Assembly: GCF_964340395.1 (NCBI RefSeq)
Contig: NC_135568.1
Location: forward strand, 5,985,079-6,049,078
Source: Glandiceps talaboti
Lineage: Eukaryota > Hemichordata > Enteropneusta > Spengelidae
Length of the DNA: 64,000 nt
Direction of reading: 5' to 3'
The notes under the pieces were generated by a model. The model was not told the DNA's origin. It did not search any database and saw only the letters and a list, made by a program, of their open reading frames with translations. A program made the translations under genes and the position numbers. Shown piece after piece: positions 25,458 through 35,829 of this stretch. The first letter of the stretch is position 1, and every line of letters starts with the position of its first letter.

Positions 25458-25800
25458 GTTTGTTCCCGTTACCCGACCCTACCTAGCTTTTCACGCCGAC
25501 CCTAAACTTTTTTTACGTATTCGAGAATAATAATAAAATCGCGAAAATCGTGAAATCTCGCAAGAAATAGTGGATGCGGAAACTGACATCAACTTAAAAA
25601 GACAATATAAAACAATACTTCCAATCTGTAATAGATGTACATCTGGTAGGAAGAAATAAACAACACAGAGGCCATTTGGAAACAAACCTGAACTAGACAC
25701 TCACACATGAAAAAAAATATAATAAAATAAATTAAAAAATCTACCTACCCCACTTTTAAAATTGAAAGTAATTGGAACCACACAAAAATTTTTGTTGTAA
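25458..25800 (-). repeat. dispersed repeat family C, copy 1
   Basis: This is the reverse complement of 42385-42725 over almost its full length. Shared phrases include 'ctgaactagacactcac', 'gaggccatttggaaa' and 'gacatcaacttaaaaagac'. One edge reads 'cccgttacccgaccct', the other 'cttttaaaattgaaagtaa'. There are no terminal inverted repeats and no ORF, so it could be a SINE-like or truncated element. The microsatellite at its edge may mark the insertion point or tail. Confidence 0.85.
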
Positions 25801-26072
25801 AATCACAGTATCTCAGAAATGTTTTGTTTTTAGTTACATTTATACTTCTTATGGGGAAAACATGTGATAACTTATAATATAATTAGCTACATTTGGTACA
25901 AATAAGAAAAGGGTTTCAAATAACCCTGGAAGGAAACATATCTTTAGAACCACGTGTACAGATATTAAAATCAAACTTTGTAGAAGTGTTGCATTTATGA
26001 GTCCAAAGATAAAACGTGAGGTCAGTGTGTCAAAGTTGTGGTCGATCGGACGACTTTTATATTTGTACATAC

Positions 26073-26200
26073 GTTCACAAAAGTGAAGTTATCATGGCAA
26101 TCAAAGCACCGAGTCGTTATATTTACGTAACCCGAGTGATGAAGCATGGAGAAGTTTTTCACCGGATCATTTAAGACAAGCAACTGAATCAGCTCCGTGA
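26073..26200 (-). CDS. candidate exon, sequon-rich, unidentified
   Basis: The minus strand shows an acceptor ('gtgtgtattacaag'), 126 coding bases plus two, and a GTATGT donor. The peptide includes NDPVKNFSMLHHSGYVNITT and RCFDCHDNFTFVN, with three sequons (NFS, NIT, NFT) in 42 residues. It starts in phase 1 and ends in phase 0, so it does not splice directly to the 24970 exon; another exon would be needed between them. Sequon density is the main reason to list it. Confidence 0.18.
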
Positions 26201-27221
26201 CTTGTAATACACACACTAAAATGTGTGTAAAGTTTCCATATGCTAGTGCCAAAACATTATCACATTACAAAGACGTGACAAACTGCCTGAATTTAAAATA
26301 ATTTTATCTGAAATATGTTCGATCACATATCGCTTATAGCACAATAAATATTCACCTATTACAAGCGCAGTCAGCGATTGAATGATTATGATATATTGCA
26401 CTGCTTAATTTTTATGCGTTTTTGTAAGTTGAGTGAGCTCTGCGTTGGTAATATTTGCCGCTATTCTTTTTTAAACTTTACAAGTTCTCCAGTTACTCTT
26501 AACAGGCAACAAATCAACGGAAACGTCAGCAAACCTCTTAAATAAAAGGATGTAGACTTTCGAAGCTTTCTTCGATGTTACCGCAGCAAAAGTCGGTGTA
26601 AACCTTTGAAAGGCAATGCAATACTGTGTATAATTCCTTTACAAATAATGACTCGTTTACTCTATTCACTGGTGAACTGCATCATAATCATTCACCGAGT
26701 AATTTAAAACGTACTGGATTACAAAAACGATCTTAGATTGTATTTCTTGTCAACTGGCAGGACGTTTTAATTTCGGAACATTTCCGTCGCCAGCAATATC
26801 CTACCAAACTATTTTTAAAAGTTTGTTAATTTTCTTAAGTTACACAAACACAGACTTAGTGAATGTTGTTTCATATTGAGTTTTCAAGTAGGAAGACGTT
26901 ATACAATTGTTTTATAAAATTAAAAATCCTAAATAAATACCCAATCCTTCTCCATATGGTCACTTATATGGGTACAAATGTTCTTCCACGAAACACGTTT
27001 AAATACAACACAAGGTGAGTACAGGTGGCGGAAAAAAACTAATCCTAAATGCTCCAGTCTCACATATTTGCATAGCGAAAATATGGGATTACAAAATCTA
27101 CATTAAACTAATTATTTGAATCTACGATTTTAACTACTAGTCGAAGTTACTGTAGTGTGTCAAATACAAAGTTCAAAAATAACACGTATTTTCAGTGGCG
27201 ACTTGTCGTCGACAATCTGCA

Positions 27222-27444
27222 TTAAGTGAATTTCGTTTGCCTGCGGTCAATTTCGACGACAGGAGAAATCTTTTTAGCTGTCAAAAATGAAGGTTTGAAG
27301 TCAAGCTCGCGTTCTTCGGTTCCTATATAGAACTTTCCCGCCATAAACAAATAAGATTTTTTCATAACTCTTTTTATTTCCACCGCAATTTTCGTCTGGA
27401 ATAGCAGTATTCGGCATATAATTTTAACAGTTGAAAACAATTTG
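27222..27444 (-). CDS. candidate terminal exon, unidentified
   Basis: On the minus strand 'caaactttgtctttcag' is a textbook acceptor. The frame then runs about 73 codons to TAA, with LFMAGKFYIGTEERELDF followed by KPSFLTAKKISPVVEIDRRQ. The charged, mixed composition looks protein-like but I cannot name a domain. The second half has several CG-containing codons, unlike the flanks. A stop here would end any minus-strand gene upstream of the 26 kb candidate, so they cannot all be one transcript without alternative splicing. Confidence 0.17.
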
Positions 27445-27880
27445 CTGAAAGACAAAGTTTGTCATATGGTGTTGATGTTTGCTAATAAAAAATAGCAGAC
27501 AACATCGAAATGCGGATATGATAGACGTTTGCCAAATGATATCACTTGGGAGAACAGAGAGTTCTTCATGAATACGTGCATTATTCTCAGTAGGTTTGAC
27601 ATCCAAAATTGCTTACATAGACATATTGGTATATTGTAACTATTTATACATATAACGAGGGAGACAATTGGACTAACTACAAGTCAGGGTAACTGGGTTT
27701 TCAACTGACTGATTGTAAGAATCAACGTTATAACATTTTTTGTATTTATTGGTTTTGCACAGTGCCTTTGATATCGCCATTCTACATGCCAAAATAGAGT
27801 AATTGTTCAAAAGTGACGTATATTTGAGTACTACAAGCCAACAATCAAACCAGAATATTTCATTGCAAATTTTATGAATT

Positions 27881-28123
27881 ATGTATGTATGTATGTATGC
27901 ATGCATGCATGTGTGCATGCACGCACGCACACACGCATGCATGCATGCATGCATGGATGTATGTATGTATGTATGTATGTATGTATGTATGTATGTTTGT
28001 TTGTTTGTTTGTTTGTTTATTTGTGTTTGTTTGTTTGTTTGTTTGTTTGTTTGTTTGTGTGTGTGTATGTATGTATGTATGTATGTATGTATGTATGTAT
28101 GTATGTATGTATGTATGTATGCA
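27881..28123 (+). repeat. compound microsatellite ATGT/ATGC/TTTG
   Basis: Blocks of ATGT, ATGC (with ACGC and GTGC variants), ATGT again, TTTG and ATGT follow each other in one 4-base phase. The open frames through it (27874-28331) are repeat artefacts. Confidence 0.97.
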
Positions 28124-28173
28124 TTATGTATACATTTCCTTTACTGTCTCTTTCCGGCTCTCTCTCACTGTTA

Positions 28174-28174
28174 C

Positions 28175-28243
<69 letters not shown>

Positions 28244-28244
28244 G
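28174..28244 (+). repeat. microsatellite (CTGT)n
   Basis: About 17 perfect CTGT units, only 50 bases after the ATGT cluster. Confidence 0.98.
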
Positions 28245-31200
28245 GTTGATAATGTTATCAATGGAATAATGAAATTATTACATGTAATAAAACGCAAATA
28301 TAAATATGTGAATAAATCAACAAAATATTGAGGGTCCTATCTCAATATAATGAAACATTGAAATAAATATGTTACAAACCGAAATGAAGAACTGATAACC
28401 TTGAAATACTATATCTACCCGTCTTAAATCATTCAGGTTGTGCTCGTTTTTATCTGTGGCCTAGTACCTGTCCTCGGAATTCCATGTTATATCCAAATCC
28501 ACAAGCGTGACATGGTGTAATTTGTATGATATACAAACCTTGTCGGTTGTCGACAAGACTAACTAGGTACATTAACTATTTATTGCATTCTGTGTTGTTT
28601 TATTAGTGAAATTAGACACTCTGAGCAGTAGGTGGCCCCATGTATCGTTTTGTTATTAACTTGAGTGAAGTTGACGGACACAATGAACTCTATCAATCAC
28701 ACGATTAGGGTAATGACATCATCAAGTTCAAGTTTAGTTAATGATCTCATAAGATGTTCAAGTAGACCTATTTGACTCGCTGTGTACATTAACAGTATTC
28801 CTTAGATTAAAACAACCCCTGGCTGCTTTAATTTTTAGTATTCCACTATTCGTGTCTTCAATTTCCCCCCCCCCTATCCCCCCCCCCTCCCCGTAGAACA
28901 GTTCAAACACAAATCCACATCTAAATCACGGCAATGACCTCTTTCCATTCTTAAGTTGATTGTAAATACGTACAGACATAAAAGAAAAACTATACTCTAC
29001 ATATTTATTGAGCTTATTTAAATTAATAAGTATTTTTTTATATTCAGAAACTTTTATTTTCCTTACAATTACCTTTCCCTAATACCTGTAGGGAATACAT
29101 GGATACGTCGGTATATAAGATAAAAGGCGACATCACGTCTTTATATTGAGTGAGTACATACTCTTGATTTGTTCCTGCCAGTCAAAAATCACACTGGCGT
29201 CAGAAGGCCGGCAGACACTGACAGAGAGACGTGTAATTTTCCTAAATGAAATTAACTTTGAAATGAAATACAGAAACAATCGTCAAACCATGAATGTTGA
29301 TGAGTGATTTTTTCAAAATTCTTACATTAAAAGACATGGCATGTCTTTCAACGACTCTCGTTGTATATTTTTCTGTCTGTGGAGTTAACAGTACGGTTAC
29401 TTTGATCTACAGAGTGATAATGAATTTATTCATAGGAAAGACAGCGACGAGGCAGAGCCCAAGCTTGACATCGTAGCTCAAAGGCCGTATCTATTATTAA
29501 GCGCGGCTTGTTGATCAGACAAGATAGCAGACATTAACTTTCCATGCAAGGATTGTGATGACATATACATATATATACTTCAACATGACCAGTCTAGTCA
29601 ATGAGTAGGATTGCACATAGGATTCGTTCAAGTACCAAACAACAAAGCTCGTCAATTAAAAGATGCGTACTCTAAGTTTATATGTTTTTACTCAAGTGAA
29701 AATACCTACATAAAAATTCAATTGTACTATTCTAATATAATGTTAATGTCGATGCCTGTCTTCTGTGACAGTACAGTTGTCTTCTGACATTGTTAGAAGT
29801 TGATTGGATAGTAGGGGTGTCCTCGACTTGTTTATACATATAACAAATGACGTCATCGGATCATTTATAAGCAATGTCTTAATACCAGGTCTGTGTGTTT
29901 AGTCGATGGTTAAGTATGCTTCAGTAAGTAGAATACTGCGAGTACCTGTCATAGAGGCTGCCCACATTACGCCATATAAACTCGGCGGGTACCCCTTTAA
30001 AGTGTCCACATGGCTGTGACATGCTAACCAGTTAATTATTAAACAAACCATACTGTGTTTTACTACTGTATTTTCTATTCGAAGTTTGTTATTGTACGTA
30101 CAGGAAGTGATTTAAAAACAAACTGAAAAATAAGTAATCGCTGCATCATGCATCAGTGCAGTCTGTGCATGTGTATGTCGCTTCTCAATATATTAAAACG
30201 TTACCATGCATGAGTAGTTTACTTCTGTTTACTTGTGTTTACCCAGCTTGTTTACAAACCATTTCCTGTACGTACAGTAAAGTACTTTTATGTATTGTGT
30301 CGGACTAGGGATATGTTGTTACACATTTTAATAAAGTATGATCACCTCTAGTAAGGTAATTAAAAATATCCCAAACAAATATCCATTTTTCATTCACAAC
30401 TCATTTAGCAACAATGTCGCGTCCGACTCTAATGTCAAAATATTATCTATCAAATATTGATAGATTGTGATTGCGAGGGAAACACTGACAATTTGTTTTA
30501 TCGTTTTGTAATATTTGATTAACTTATGCCTCTATGTGGAAAAATAAATTTACTCCACACTGGTCATCATAAACTACATTCATCATGATGCTACCATTAT
30601 CCGATACTCAACTAATGTTTGCTTAGATTTTTTCGTGTCAATTTACCTTCCAAGCACTACCATAAATGATTTGACCCGAGTCTTACGTTAAATAAATGAA
30701 AAGACGTTACAGCCGCGAACTGGAAAGAGTCGTCTGTTTTACCTACGATGAGTCGCTGTGCCAACAAATTAAAGCCTTAGAGACAACCACAGGCCAAATA
30801 TCAAGTAATTCAAAGTTAGTCACACCGTGAAATGTTGTCTTATATCAAGCGTAAATGTTGGAAAAGATACATTTTTCATCACCAGCCATTCCGAAGGGAC
30901 CTTGTGTGTCCTCTAGAACTACGGGTCGTTCAATTCTCCGTCTTTCTATCTTACTGTCTGTAAAGTACAAAAGCCGCGGTCAAATTGCAGGTAAACTTAG
31001 TATATAAATTTCCTTCTGCTAAACAATTTGACAAATTTTTTTTATGTCAAAATGTTCTTGAAAATGACGAAAGAGTATACGCTTTGTCATGAAAATTGTT
31101 CAGCCGATATTCCGTAATTTATATCAGGGTCAAAGGTTAAAGGTGAACGAATATTGCGTTGCATAGAGAGCATTTTCAAAGTAACAATTTGGTGCATATT

Positions 31201-31640
31201 TCATAATCTACTATAACCAAAACAGACGAGAATGTTGACTGGAATCAAATTTTTGTATGCAATGAAAATTTGCAAATTTTACTACGTAGATTTTATGAGC
31301 TTACTTGTTCTTTTAATCGGCTTCCATTTCCGAAACCATTATCCGCTAAAGTCATACACCGAAATTCACAAAGGAAAATAGTTGGTTTTTTCTCGGATAG
31401 CTTTCATACCTCTTAAATTCTTGTGTAGTAAAATTTTTACTTCCATCGCATGATATGGTTTCTTATGAATCCATTTTAATTGCCTCCTAATCAATAAAAT
31501 GAAGCTATTTCATTGTCCAGCACACAATTTCATCTCGAATCGTAAAGAACTCATAAAATCACATTTTTATATGAAAATTTATGCTTTGTTTGTAGAGATG
31601 CGTAATAAGGGAAATGCACAAATCATGTCACTAAAAACTC
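28245..31640. other. unique AT-rich DNA with two poly(C) runs and one CRE site
   Basis: Poly(C) runs lie at 28865-28874 and 28878-28887. A full CRE octamer TGACGTCA is at 29848-29855. 'gggtcaaaggtta' near 31126 resembles a DR1 nuclear-receptor site and recurs near 36038 and (variant) 37359. No gene supported. Confidence 0.5.
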
Positions 31641-31663
31641 TTTGAAATGTTGTTTTTCATTAG

Positions 31664-31804
31664 TAGCATCGGTCATTGACCCCAACAGAGAAATCTATCC
31701 ACGTGAACCAAGAGGGTACCTCCTTAACTACAAGAATGAAAAACATTTCTCTGTTATCCTGTCATACCACCGCAATTATTCTTCCTACATTAATTTTGAT
31801 CAAT
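31664..31804 (+). CDS. candidate internal exon, 47 codons, phase 1-1
   Basis: Acceptor 'gttgtttttcattag', then 141 open bases with distinctly coding codon use (GAC CCC AAC, GGG TAC CTC CTT AAC TAC AAG), then a GTAAAA donor, after which codons become AT-rich noise. The peptide includes DPNREIYPREPRGYLLNYKN and KHFSVILSYHRNYSSYINFD. The LLNYKNEKHF phrase is faintly like the His box of Josephin-type deubiquitinases (NYKxHW), but this is too short to assign. The next plausible exon at 32199 would create a stop at the junction, so no partner is known. Confidence 0.27.
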
Positions 31805-32208
31805 GTAAAAATATATGTATCTTTAAATTAATGGACATCCGATTGATATCCTATACCCGTATTTATTGAGAACATATGGATATATTAAAATATTATCAAA
31901 GCGCCATAAAATCTTCCTTGAACCCAGCGGAAGTGTGCAAATATAGATGTGGTAAAATTCGAGCGGAAAAGTTGTAATAGGAAGCGAGTTATCCTTGTCG
32001 AATATTCGAGGCACCGAGCACGTAGGTAGGCTGTACTTTAACGATGACATTTCCATAAATGGGAGACCACCATGCATCACGAAGTTACATACACGATGGC
32101 ATTGATGTACGCATGTGCACTGGTAATTTTAGAATAAAACAGTCATAGTAAAAGGCGGGAATAATGAAATGACACTTCAGCTAATTGTCTTCACTTCAAG
32201 GAAGCATT

Positions 32209-32442
32209 ATGTTTAATATACTTTGTGTGACGTCTTTCACGACAGTCACCATCTCGGTCACTTTTGCACTTTTACAATCCGCCCCTTGTATTTATGTTTT
32301 GATTATGTCCATTCAATCCCCGAATGGGAAGATTACCGCTACATCGACAAACTTCCGCCGTCGGGTGTCACAGCACTCAATCAGTAACCCATCCGCGAGT
32401 CAAAATGCACGTAGGAAACGAAGTGATATACATGCGTCATAA
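32209..32442 (+). CDS. small secreted-peptide-precursor-like ORF, 77 codons
   Basis: The ATG frame opens with about 30 hydrophobic, Thr-rich residues (MFNILCVTSFTTVTISVTFA), which could act as a signal peptide or membrane anchor. It then has a basic region with two multibasic sites, RRR and RRKR, separated by about 15 residues (VSQHSISNPSASQNA) and followed by SDIHAS and TAA. This layout resembles prohormone or neuropeptide precursors, but there is no amidation Gly, no Cys pair and only one possible mature peptide. An acceptor-like 'gtcttcacttcaag' just upstream means it may instead be a last exon. The codons ACG, TCG and CGC are unlike neutral DNA here. Confidence 0.2.
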   Translation: MFNILCVTSFTTVTISVTFALLQSAPCIYVLIMSIQSPNGKITATSTNFRRRVSQHSISNPSASQNARRKRSDIHAS

Positions 32443-33083
32443 ATTAAATTACTTGAAACATGTAGTCATGAATGAGAATTGATAGATGAATAATGTTGTC
32501 ATTAATCAAGTTACATGAACACACGTAGTCGTTGTCCTCCTTGGTCGTCCTTAATTTCAAGCGGCTGTTCGTGACGTCGCGCTAAACGTTGCAGTTCCTG
32601 GTCCCTAGATTACTATTACATTAACATTTAGTATGCACTGAGAAAAAAAAACGGTCTAAAAAGTTTCAAATTTTAATCAACTATCTAAACGCTGATGCAT
32701 TTGACATCAGTATCTAAGAACTGTTTATTATTTCTAGATATCTTCAAATATCTAAAAGACATAAATATAACCTTTGGGTTACATAAGGTAAAGGGAAATT
32801 GGAGTCAGTTTGGCGATTTACTTATTGGACATGGCATTTCTTACACCCAATCAAGTAACTTAAACTCCAAAACATATTACCTATAGAGGTGTGGAGCGCG
32901 CTGGAATGTAGACACATAAAAGCTGTTTATGGTATCAGACGGAAAGCAAACAGTTGAAACCATTAAAATGATCAAGGCCATCCGTAATTATTTCCACTCT
33001 TAAAGAAATGCAATGACTTTTCAATATGAATATGTACAGTATCTGATCTATGGTCAATTGGAACTATTTCCATGGCCCTTGCC

Positions 33084-33180
33084 AGAAATGCTGTTTCTGT
33101 TGCTTTCAATGATTGTGTACATATTTTTCTTCGCTCAGACTGGTGAAATAAAGTTCAATTCAATTTCAATTCAATATGTG
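33084..33180 (+). mobile_element. retroposon-like 3' tail
   Basis: The phrase 'ggtgaaataaagttcaattc' followed by repeats of (T)CAATT is typical of the 3' end of truncated LINE-type retroposons, with an AATAAA signal and a short oligomeric tail. The upstream body is too short or diverged to classify. Confidence 0.45.
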
Positions 33181-33267
33181 TTTGGTGTCTCTGTTATTGT
33201 CAATCTGGAGTAGAAATGGTTGTACTATGGTACTAGATTTGTCGAACTACAGTTAGATAAGGTACAC

Positions 33268-33268
33268 G

Positions 33269-33327
<59 letters not shown>
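33268..33327 (+). repeat. microsatellite (GTT)n
   Basis: About 20 perfect GTT units. Confidence 0.98.
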
Positions 33328-33329
<2 letters not shown>

Positions 33330-33509
33330 AGCTAGGGTTTGAAGATAGACGAACAGTTCGGCAAAATGCAAGTTGCCAGAAATGTGTCTAGCTCTATGAA
33401 TAAAAAATATCGTGTCCCTTGAGTGGAACAACAAGTTACTTCCACAACTGAAAGACTGTAGTTTCAGTTAGGCGGCTTGATGTTTTTTTACATCTAACAT
33501 AAACTTTCT

Positions 33510-33815
33510 GTTACTAATTTTGCAAACCAAATACAGGCACTGATAGCGCACATGCACATAAACTGTTACATTTTATCATACAAATTAGTTTTGTGTTTGA
33601 ATTCTCCTTGTTTCCTTGTTATGTTGATTTAAATTTATGTTTACAGCTAAAGTGAGATAAAATGTATCACTTTCTATGTTTGCCCATTATCAATGTCTAT
33701 TGTTTTATGTAATTTGTGACAAAAAACGTTGAGACGTAAAAAAAAAAATCTGCTGCTTAATTGAAACTCTATGGTCACTCAGGTTTGGTAGTATTAAACT
33801 CAGATTGCTTCACTT
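33510..33815 (+). repeat. dispersed repeat family D, copy 1
   Basis: It aligns with 41808-42120: 'aaatacaggcactg', 'tgttacattttatc', 'ttgagacgtaa', 'ttgaaac[t/a]..tatggtcac' and 'ttggtagta' occur in the same order and spacing. Identity is about 65-70% by eye, so the copies are old. No ORF or inverted ends. Confidence 0.75.
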
Positions 33816-34179
33816 TTCATTCTGCATCTTTGAAAACCACACGTCTCTTTACAGTCCGTCCGAGACGTGAAATTGTAATCAGTGGAAAATCAAAAATGTG
33901 CTCTGGTTCACAAACGTTACTCTAAACGTTAGAACTTGTATTCATGTAGCTGTATTTGTTAATGCTCTACACTGCGAAAAGTTTAACTATCTATTGATTC
34001 TAAAAGTAAGACTCTCGCCTGTTAATTTGTAGCTCCTTATTATCAGTTGACTTGTAATTCATATACATGTACCATTGTCAATAGTGTGCGATAGGTGATT
34101 TGTTTTAGGTTCACAGTTTAAGTAAGTGCCTCATTTATAACCATTGATCATTTTCATTATTATTGTTGCATTGAAGGCA

Positions 34180-34331
34180 TATATGGATGGGTGGGTGGAT
34201 GGATGGATGAATAGATATATGTGCTTGCGTGAGTACGCACGTGCTTGTATGTATGTATGTATGTATGTATGTGTGTATGTATGTGTGTGTGTGTATGTAT
34301 GTATGTATGTATGTATGTATGTATGTATGTA

Positions 34332-34362
<31 letters not shown>

Positions 34363-34436
34363 ATGTATGTATGTGTGTATGTATGTATGTATGTATGTAT
34401 GTATGTATGTATGTATGTATGTATGTATGTATGTAC
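34180..34436 (+). repeat. compound microsatellite GGAT, ATGT and GT
   Basis: A short GGAT block, then a long (ATGT)n broken by four small (GT)n islands. Same nested architecture as at 22.5 and 46.5 kb. Confidence 0.97.
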
Positions 34437-34889
34437 GTTAAGTTTGAGTATCTGTGTCCGGAAAGTACACATAACATTGAGAGTACAAAGACATGGCAGT
34501 AAAGGAAGATGACAAGTAAAAAAAAATATGTCAATCATCAACAAGTCATTCCTGGATACACACGTAACATAGAATTTCCCATCAAAGACTACAACTTCTA
34601 TTTATCTGGAATGATGCTTGTGACTATACGGTCGACATATATCGAATATTTCCTTATAGATTTCAGGCTCTTTTAGATGTCCAAAGACACTTTATGGTTT
34701 AATAGCTCGGCAAATATACACGTTTCAAAAGACGGTGCCATACTGGGTCTAGCAGTTGAACGAATGAATTATCAGAGTCAAATCCAATTGCTAACTCTCA
34801 TGAAATTACACAGAACTGTCATAATTAACTCGTTCGTTGCTACCTGAGAGTTACCTCTACAAGCGACCTCTAGTAGTCTTTAGTTTTCA

Positions 34890-35075
34890 CTACCGGCGTT
34901 TCGCTTCGTTACAGCGTACGTTATAAAAGATGGATGTATACCATTGCTCGGGAGACATACCTTCAGCGCTTGATTTCACACTCCTCAGTCTCCTGAAATC
35001 ACCAAACATCCTCTGTTTTTTTAAAAAGATCCTAATGGTATTCTGCTCGCACTGGGAAACAAACTTACGTTCCAT
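34890..35075 (-). CDS. small ORF, 61 codons, unidentified
   Basis: The ATG frame encodes a strongly basic peptide (for example KKQRMFGDFRRLRSVKSSAE) followed by GMSPEQWYTSIFYNVRCNEA and ends KRR at TAG. The pattern of basic residues, a small-residue linker and then W/F/Y faintly recalls the end of a MADF/Myb-SANT-like DNA-binding domain, as found near PIF/Harbinger transposases, but this is not enough to assign. A stop 14 codons upstream shows the ORF is not part of a longer frame. The local DNA is richer in G+C than the flanks. Confidence 0.18.
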   Translation of the reverse strand: MERKFVSQCEQNTIRIFLKKQRMFGDFRRLRSVKSSAEGMSPEQWYTSIFYNVRCNEAKRR

Positions 35076-35326
35076 GAGACACGTCTTTGAAATCCGGCCC
35101 CTCTAATTGCTGAGAAGGCTTTCACGAAGTAGAACTATAACGAGTCATGAAGGAAATATTAAGATATCGTGTTCGTTCTCGAGCTCTTGTTTTTCAACAG
35201 GAAAGTAACTATAACTTCAGGAACGGAACTATTGCTTACGATATTACCATCTGCATTTGATATTAATGTACTCTGACGGTCTATATGGATGTATCCTACA
35301 CGTGTCACTTTTCGTTTCCCCCTTTT

Positions 35327-35542
<216 letters not shown>

Positions 35543-35585
35543 TTTTCTTCTGAGTTTATCATTTGGGACGCGACTTCTTCTGACA

Positions 35586-35813
35586 ATGATTAACGTGTTT
35601 TCTTTTCTGCAAGACGCTTCTACTTTCTATAAGCACGTTCTACAGACGCAAGATACCATATTCAGATCATCAGACGTGACATCAAAATTCAAAACCGTGC
35701 GTTCTAGAGCATATCAAATGTCGTTGCTTGTAGAATTGTCGTCACTTTTCGAGAATTTATGTGATACATTTGACTCAGAAGTCAGCCTGAATTTCATAAG
35801 CGAACGAGGATGA
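35586..35813 (+). CDS. small ORF, 75 codons, helical, unidentified
   Basis: The ATG frame gives MINVFSFLQDASTFYKHVLQ, then SSDVTSKFKTVRSRAYQM and LLVELSSLFENLCDTFDSEV, ending ERG at TGA. Hydrophobics are spaced every three to four residues, as in amphipathic helices, and codon use (GTG, GAC, ACG, CAC, AGC) looks selected. It sits 65 bases after a CT/TA block with a CRE-like site. I recognise no family; fragments of hAT-type transposases have a similar helical look, but no catalytic residue can be pointed to. Best guess is a small gene, a first exon or a transposon remnant. Confidence 0.25.
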   Translation: MINVFSFLQDASTFYKHVLQTQDTIFRSSDVTSKFKTVRSRAYQMSLLVELSSLFENLCDTFDSEVSLNFISERG

Positions 35814-35829
35814 GATTTAGACTATTTTT

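Noticed and set aside
31664-32442. Joining the candidate exon at 31664-31804 to the ORF at 32199-32442
   Set aside because: The phase-1 junction would create a TGA stop codon.
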